A stretch of DNA of 64,000 bases, from positions 1,081,501 through 1,145,500 of the forward strand of contig JADLSH010000191.1 of the NCBI GenBank assembly GCA_016169945.1. The letters run 5' to 3'. Made by a program: the position numbers and the translations under genes. Under the pieces are notes generated by a model. It searched no databases, was not told the origin of the DNA, and was given only the letters and a program-made list of their open reading frames with translations. The stretch is from Trachythela sp. YZ-2020 (Eukaryota > Cnidaria > Anthozoa > Malacalcyonacea > Clavulariidae). Each line of letters begins with the position of its first letter. Position 1 is the stretch's first letter. Below, in pieces: positions 57,701 through 64,000 of this stretch.

Positions 57701-60700
57701 AAAGTTTCTTTAGCTTCACCTAGAAGGCTTTCTGCCTGACTGAAATCAGACAGAGATTTTAACCAACAATGGACGTGGACTGATGCAACCATTGATGTGA
57801 GAGTGGAGAAAATACTTTGTGATAAAGCATGGAATCCCTAAAACAATGAAATACTACCGTTAATATCACCGCCATTATCACCACAACCACCATCAAAACC
57901 TCCACCATCATCATCATCATCATTACCATTATCACATGCCTTCACCATCATCATCACTACCAGCAGCATCATCACCACCATCATCGCCACCATCACCATT
58001 ATCACCAACATAAGCACCACTAGATATCACATCCTCCACCATCATAACCATGTCGCTATTGTCACCATCATCATCATACACAATCTACATGACTGACCTG
58101 CCTTGCAGCTTGTTTTGCCACTCTATACATTGTCCAATATCTTGAAGAAGCCTGAAGCTTTGATAAATTCTGCATGATCATTTGTTTCATTTCTTGTTGA
58201 TTTACAGGACTTTCAATACTTTGTTGATGAGCTTGGAAAACAAGAGTGGCTATGGCGACCTGTGTACACAAATAAATGGTAAGCTAGGACTGTTAGGATA
58301 CATATTTCTTGTGCTTAAATTGGATAAAACAAGCAATACATACCAAAAGGCTTTGAAATTCTTGAGCTTTAGGGCTGCGTTCGCCGACTTCCAGTTCACA
58401 AATGAAAACAAAATGTTTATAAAGTTCTGATTTGACTTTGTCCAAACACAACGGTGCTTGAGTTGCTAGAGAGACTAGACCTTTTGCTATCTGCAGACAA
58501 ATGCCACCTAGAATTACAAAAACCTGCTGTAAAACATTTGAAAAACGACACAAGCTTGGTCCGTATGCGTAGGGGGTTGTTTTGTTCTGATCTTTTGTAT
58601 TGGACACGCCAGGGTACGGGTTGGGTCAGTTGAATTATGTTTAAGACTGTTTTGCAAGTCATGGTCACCAATGTGAAATTGTTTGGATGTTGTGTTTTGC
58701 GTGCTGTATGCAAATTAGTCTTTACTACTTGCAGAGATACATTGACGCTTTATTAGATCTATTACATGCCACGACGGCCAAGTCATGGTCACAGATGTGA
58801 TCATGTGAAATAGTCTGGATCTATCTTGTCTTTTATGCTCAGCTCTATGCAATGATTTGTCTTTACTGGCTGCAAAGATATATCGACACTCTATTACATC
58901 GGTCACCTTGACATGCTTGCGATCGGCACAACCAAGCGTTAATTGCAACACTTACTGGAACTTGATGTTAAAAGACCAACAAAAGTTTCAGCAAAATTCA
59001 ATGCCCAGGTTGTATCCTGGGATACCAGTCGGTTGACACACAGTAATGATATCTGTCAAAGAACACAACACAGGGATTAGATAAAAGGTACATTGGTATA
59101 AAAATAATCAACATTTGAATACGCGTACCTCAAGAGCTTTGCTTTGTTCAATCAAACAACATTCAATAATTGTTGTTTCCAAGTTGATCACAGCTTGTTC
59201 ACATAAATCTCTGTTAACTGCGTCTGAAAATCATGAAACAAAACTAAAATGAGTAGAAAACACGTTAATCTGTTCCAATTTGGCCACGTTTTAACGCAGA
59301 CGAACTAAAGATTTCACAGAATTTACCTTTCTTTAACCTGGATAGACCAATAATTACAGTGACCTCGTTGCTGAGAGCGCAAACCAGGACAGAATCTGAA
59401 CAGCTTTGATTCCCAATTGCTTCCAAGACTAAAAAAAGGTAAACAATATAATATTTTTCAAATAAAACTAATTATAATTCAGAACTGATATTGGAAATGG
59501 TCCAAACCTTTTTCACCATCAAGTATTTCAACGGCAACTGAATGTGACAAGGTTACTAAGACGTACAGAACTCCAACTTGGAGATCGCTGTAAGGTGTGC
59601 TTGATAGAAACTCGCATAAAATCTACGAAAATAAAGTTTACATCGCTTTTCAAAAATTGCTTTACATCGATTATTTCATGACCAAAATATCATAATAGTA
59701 ATTCAATCAACTGACGATCTCACTCAGGATGAAACCAACGGTAGTGAAGATTTCGATTTTCCAACCTATCCTATTTTTACATTTATATTCATTTACTTGT
59801 ACGTGCTTGCTTTGCCAAACGTGAGGTGATTTCCTCGCTAGGATGTTCGCATCAAGAAGAGCTTGACGTTTCACACTTTGTCTTGGATCTTCCACCAAAT
59901 ACGATAGCAACAACTCAATCTAAAATATTGCAAAAAATCCGTGAAAAGGCACCATCCATCTGACAGATCACCCGTCTTAGTGTGAATACAAGACGAAGTA
60001 TCTTGACAAACTAACTAGAATAGCGCGATCTATACTGGCATTGGATCTCGGAGCAAATCACGCCTGATATGTTCTTGGTAGTTCGTCTAATACCCTATTC
60101 ATACGCATACACGTTAAGGCCGACCTCCACTTGCACGTACGGCCAGCGCGGCCGATTTTGCGCATGCTCTGTGACTCGAAAATGATCGCTAATCTTGACC
60201 GTCGCGGCTAACTGTTTGTACGTATGACAGTAGAACTGTCATAGGCGTACGGGACGTGGGGGCAGGGGGGGCACCTGCCCCCCAAAAAATTTGGAGATTC
60301 AAGTAATTCGGGCAAATGGTTCACGAATATTCGGGCAAAATAGATTTATTTAGTCTGAACTTAAACAAAAACAGAATTTTATAATTTACAGTACTGTTTA
60401 TTTACCTGGTTTGCGTCTTGTTGAAAAAATTATGGTTTATAAGATAAATATGCAGGTTTTGGTCTTAAAAAGAGATCGTAAAGTGAAGGGAAATTTTTTT
60501 TGGCCTAAATCAGGCCAACACGCCACTGCAACTGTAGAAGGGTTACTTCTGTAGATTACTCAAAACATGGTTTTCCGAGATCTTCTAAAAAAACTACTCT
60601 TTGCATTTTTACCTGAGCAGGAATGTTGAATAACGAAGCAGCAGCCAGGGAGGACAAAGAATGCAAGATGGAAACAACGAATGTTTTTGACGAATATGTT

Positions 60701-62680
60701 GTCAGGAGAGTAGTGCATAGTTTCCAGGCCTAATAAATAAGATGTGAGGTGTACCATCGTAAGTTACATATTTCATGGTGTTATCAAATGATTATGACGT
60801 GAATTTTGACTGTTTTTTGGCCCTGGGAGACAGGAATGTGTAATTAAAAACCTTTGTAGCAGATTGTGTATCATGGTGCATGTACTGAAATATTGGAACT
60901 AGTTTGAGTTTCATTTCCATTGGAGTTGCCAAGCCTAGAAAAACAAGATGTTCCTGTTAAGTAGAACAAAATATAGGACAGTTGAAATCAATGTACAGCA
61001 CAATTATAGCATTCTTTACCTTCAATAACTTCAATGAGTTTATCACAAACACTAACAGAGAAAGTTCTATAAAAATATATTGGCCATGACAGTTATTAAT
61101 GTTTTCAACGGTTTTGACAGTTATGAATGTATTGTGTAAAACTACCTGAAAAATACAATGAGAACTTCGACGTTTCGAGCGAAGGCCCTTCGTCTGTTTC
61201 AATGCAACTATACGTTTAGTGGTAAGTCATAATTACGCTTTTGAACAACTACAGTACATAAATATGTCAAGATAGAGTGTATTTCAGGCGTATTTTGAAC
61301 TTGGTACTTACTGTGATTTTGCACAAAATTGGCTTGTCGCATAAATGGCAGCATCAACTTCAACAAGGTCATGTGAATCCAAGCCCATCCTTATGCTAGA
61401 ATAAATATAGAAATTAAGGTACAGAATATGTTTTCATTGTATTTCATGTTTTCTTTTGGTGTAAAATATGCAAATTCTACACTTCCACCCCTATTGCTCA
61501 TTTGTGTAATTTGTGAAGTGTAGGAAAACATCAAAACAGATGTGAAAAACATCTGTCAGAGGTTCAAAAATAATTTGATTGACGACTCATGATAGATTTT
61601 TGTGATATTATGGGCAGACTTCAGCTTATCTGGCGGTGGGGGGAGGGGAGATTTTCCCGGGGAGTCATTATTGCTTTACCATTCAAGCTATTAATTATGT
61701 AAGTCAATGCTAACATTTTCTGGGGTGTGTGCCAAAAGTTACACAAGGTCTCCAAACCCAACCATACATCAACCTAAATGCCTACAGCCTATTTGTGTCA
61801 ATACCTGTGGTGAACATTTTTTCGTTCAGAAATGAGCAATGCTATGCTACCAAGAACCCTAAAATGTTAAAATTATAAAAGAAGGTTAATTAAATATTTT
61901 GAGTGGACTAATGTCTTCACAAAAGCAAATATAAAATTACATTATATTGGCTATTTTTACCTGAGGGTAATTGCCCTTGCAACCGGGTCATTGCTGTGTA
62001 TGACAGAAAATATACGTCGCAGAAACTCGTCTGTACTCAATATCTTGTCAAGATGTTTTTCACTTTGTTGTGTCACTTTGAGAACACATAGTCTTTGAAA
62101 GTTGTTTCTGGAAATGAAAGTAATATATATATTAACCCAATGAGCTGCAATGCCCTACTTTGTCATTTTACTCCAGATGTCTAACACCAGACGAGGGGAA
62201 AGTGTTGAGCGTTAATGGGTTAACCAGACTATCTGTCCATAGCTCCTGTTAACCCATTAGGCCGCAATGTGCCCTAATGTGCCCACTTTGGGCCCTGCAT
62301 AGCCCCTGCTGGCTCTTATTGGCCAGATTGTTAGATTTATTATATATCATCAAATTATTAACTCACCCCACTCGAAAGACATCAGACAGTTTGAGAAATG
62401 CAGAATTGATGAGAATCGGGAATGGAAATCGTTCAAACAAAGCAGGAAACTTCACTATCGCCTCGCATTGTTCGCCCACTTTTGACGCTCTTAAACCTAG
62501 TTTTTAGTTCAAAAAATGCACATATTACACACACTAGACATCTCAAAAACACTTGAAGTTAATGGTTTGGTATTGTAGTGTAAGAAAAGTGAAAATACCT
62601 TTGTCTAACTCAAGCAGAGCTGACTGAGCGTCCTGTCCAGAAGTCATATCTTCAACGCTACTCCATGAGAGAGCGGCCAT
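54740..62680 (-). CDS. INTS7: Integrator complex subunit 7, about 21 exons placed
   Basis: Core subunit of Integrator, which binds RNA polymerase II and cleaves snRNA and other nascent transcripts. Exons, minus strand: 62599-62680, 62367-62496, 61961-62107, 61805-61858, 61312-61395, 61020-61066, 60852-60934, 60613-60729, 59797-59919, 59508-59622, 59327-59428, 59129-59223, 58956-59052, 58344-58507, 58098-58259, 57634-57837, 57241-57480, 56767-56870, 56407-56475, an unresolved part (55466-56406), 55277-55465 and 54740-54931. The N-terminus contains ELDKGLRASKVGEQCEAIVK and FPFPILINSAFLKLSDVFRV. Later come LCVLKVTQQSEKHLDKIL, RIFSVIHSNDPVARAITLRV and, at the C-terminus, VEPHNDYFSTQFLLAFPLPN. The alpha-helical HEAT-like N-terminal region is complete. 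Placed exons give about 866 residues, against about 960 in vertebrates. Residues around position 740-830 are missing or changed. Confidence 0.93.
55070..55255. repeat. Three-copy repeat in the last INTS7 intron
   Basis: The unit CCACCTTCTGAAGAC followed by GTGGCTAGGAAA and TGTTTCCTGG is repeated at about 55100, 55180 and 55227. It gives the chance minus-strand repeat ATSSEGGQTRKH. Confidence 0.8.
57855..58075. repeat. CAT/CAC-rich microsatellite in an INTS7 intron
   Basis: About 220 bases of ATC, ACC and ATT triplets. Simple sequence, no stops on the minus strand, chance ORF only. Confidence 0.9.
58655..58930. repeat. Two-copy tandem duplication, about 130 bp, in an INTS7 intron
   Basis: CAAGTCATGGTCAC ... 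GTGAAATTGTTTGGAT and CAAGTCATGGTCAC ... GTGAAATAGTCTGGAT start diverged copies. Each ends in TTGTCTTTACT or TAGTCTTTACT with TTGCAGAGATACATTGACGC / CTGCAAAGATATATCGACAC. Confidence 0.75.
61140..61200. repeat. Short dispersed repeat CGACGTTTCGAGCGAAGG (also at 55861-55920)
   Basis: CTACCTGAAAAATACAATGA, GAACTTCGACGTTTCGAGCG and AAGGCCCTTCGTCTG here match 55860-55915 closely (AATACAATAAGAACCTCGAC ... AAGGTCCTTCGTCTG). Both lie in INTS7 introns in the same orientation. They look like half-elements of a palindromic MITE. Confidence 0.8.
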
Positions 62681-63026
62681 ATTGAAAATTGGGAAGCCAG
62701 GTCTTTTTATACTTGCGGGGGGTGCAGCCTACGAACAGGCAGATTAAAGGCCAAATTTGCCTGCATTTGACATTTATTTTTGGTATTTTTCAAAATTTCA
62801 TCTTATTCTAAATCTATTTTTATGCAAGTAGATTATTAAAAATAGATATTTGTACCATTTGTATATTTTGTTTAATCATTCGACTTCGTTTTGTATGTTT
62901 ACATTGCATTTAGTTTTTGCTTTTTCACTTTCCCGTTTATCTTGGGCTTGCTGTGGCCAGGTTTTGACCAGTTGCAAAGTTGCTTTGTTTTACGACTTTT
63001 TGCCACCAATTACAGTTTCATGCGGG
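62681..63026. promoter_or_regulatory. Divergent region between INTS7 and the S9 peptidase gene
   Basis: There are 346 bases between opposite-strand start codons. It includes GGGAAGCCAGGTCTTTTTAT and a G run near 62719. No TATA box is obvious. Shared promoter inferred from arrangement. Confidence 0.5.
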
Positions 63027-63833
63027 ATGGCGGAGAAAAACAAGAAAGTAAAAATTGCAGAGTATGGATCATGGTCAAGTCCTATAACAGCTGAAATAGC
63101 TGTACAAGAGGGAGGTGTGTCCTGGTCATGTGTCTCCGAAATACACACGTCTTTAAACGCGCAGAACGAAGGTGGGGATAATTTAGAACATAGGTTTTTT
63201 AACATTTATACAAAAAGCATTGGTTCCAACATTCATAAAATTTTGAAACAGGTTGATACGTTGGCCTGGTAGTAAGCAAATTTATCATAGATTGCAGTTT
63301 TAATAGCGGACCCCAGCAAACCCCTGACCAGGAAGAGTTTATAGGGTAATGGACATGGTACACACATGAGCTAGCCAGTATGTTAATTTTATGCTGCAGG
63401 GGTCCGCTATAAAAGTGCACTTGCCCCAAAATCTGACTTGCAAATATTTGCAATATAGTATTATGTGCTGAATATAACCAGCACTAACACCCTATGCAGT
63501 GTGTGAGAAAATCTTTTTTGCCTCTCATGAGGAAAAAATAACACTATTCCATTGATCTCTTTCAAATGTAGAGACAGTATTTTGGAGTGACCTAAGGCCA
63601 ACTGAAGGTGGTAGAATCGTTGTTTGCTCTTGGAATAAAAACCAATCGGAGGTCGTGTCATGGACCCCCAAGGGATTCAATGCTCGGACAAAGGTTCACG
63701 AGTATGGCGGTGGTGCAACGTTTGTTCACAAAGGTCATTTGTACTTCACAAACTTTGATGATCAGAGAATGTATAAACAAACATCTCCAACCTCGACACC
63801 ACAGCCACTCACTCCTGAGGGCAAAGGATTAAG
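63027..63833 (+). CDS. S9 family (prolyl oligopeptidase/acylaminoacyl-peptidase-like) peptidase, N-terminal part, 2 exons
   Basis: Serine peptidase of the alpha/beta-hydrolase S9 clan; the seen part is the beginning of the beta-propeller domain. Exon 1 is 63027-63171 (MAEKNKKVKIAEYGSWSSPI, then ITAEIAVQEGGVSWSCVSEI). Exon 2 is 63572-63833 (TVFWSDLRPTEGGRIVVCSW, then GFNARTKVHEYGGGATFVHK and LYFTNFDDQRMYKQT). The YGSWxSPITAE start, the RPxEGGR turn and the VHEYGGGxxxVHxGxxYFxNFxDQRxY block are typical of DPP-type S9C peptidases found in bacteria, plants and many invertebrates. The catalytic domain is to the right of the window. The exon 1 donor (GAAG|GTGGGG) was chosen because it keeps the phase. 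Confidence 0.85.
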
Positions 63834-64000
63834 GTATAAAATACAATAACTATTTCAAATGTTAATTTCTCTATGGCAGAGCAAGACTGATTTGGTAGGA
63901 TTGGTGCATATTTTCATTGGGGGTGCACCCTTGTACCACTGGGTATAGAGTTTCCAACAAGGGGACACTTGCCCTACCTCGGCTACTGGCCATAAATCAT

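Noticed and set aside
57838..58020. Minus-strand ORF rich in Met, Val and Asp
   Set aside because: CAT/CAC microsatellite translation within an INTS7 intron.

Overview
This is a eukaryotic (metazoan) chromosome segment. It is AT-rich and intron-dense, has GT-AG introns of tens to hundreds of bases, and is littered with short foldback elements. Protein sequences are close to vertebrate orthologues along their whole length. The intron-rich structure and the many small palindromic elements would suit a cnidarian such as an anthozoan, or another early-branching animal. I infer this from general character only; the species cannot be fixed by reading.

Layout, left to right. (1) 1-17 kb is a dense block of housekeeping genes, mostly arranged as divergent pairs: CCT4 (-, 3' end outside the window) with a small DMAC1-like gene (+); SGPP-type sphingosine-1-phosphate phosphatase (-); COQ6 (-) with COMMD1 (+); ARMT1 (-) with NAA80 (+). 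(2) 16.2-19.8 kb holds repeat debris, then an intronless gene for a small basic nuclear-type protein (18.2 kb) with a CRE/CCAAT promoter, then a few unidentified candidate exons. (3) 20-22.3 kb is a nested tandem duplication. (4) 22.7-33.7 kb is the most unusual part: about 60 short units, each reading as a purine-rich mini-exon followed by a very short intron. They fall into four sequence families in order, all on the + strand, and end in a plausible terminal coding exon. (5) 35.6-46.5 kb is a complete 32-exon XPO1 (CRM1) gene with several repeat elements in its introns. (6) 46.5-54.7 kb is mostly non-coding, with MITE-like elements and a second intronless gene (51.9 kb) that is a paralogue of the one at 18.2 kb. 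(7) 54.7-62.7 kb is INTS7 (-), and 63.0 kb to the end is the start of a prolyl-oligopeptidase-family (S9) peptidase gene (+), divergent from INTS7.

The recognised genes serve unrelated core functions: protein folding, complex I assembly, sphingolipid turnover, ubiquinone synthesis, trafficking and copper/NF-kB control, metabolite repair, actin acetylation, nuclear export, snRNA processing and peptide hydrolysis. They are neighbours by position, and four pairs probably share promoters. Exon coordinates below were placed by hand from splice consensus, reading phase and recalled family conservation. No database search was run.
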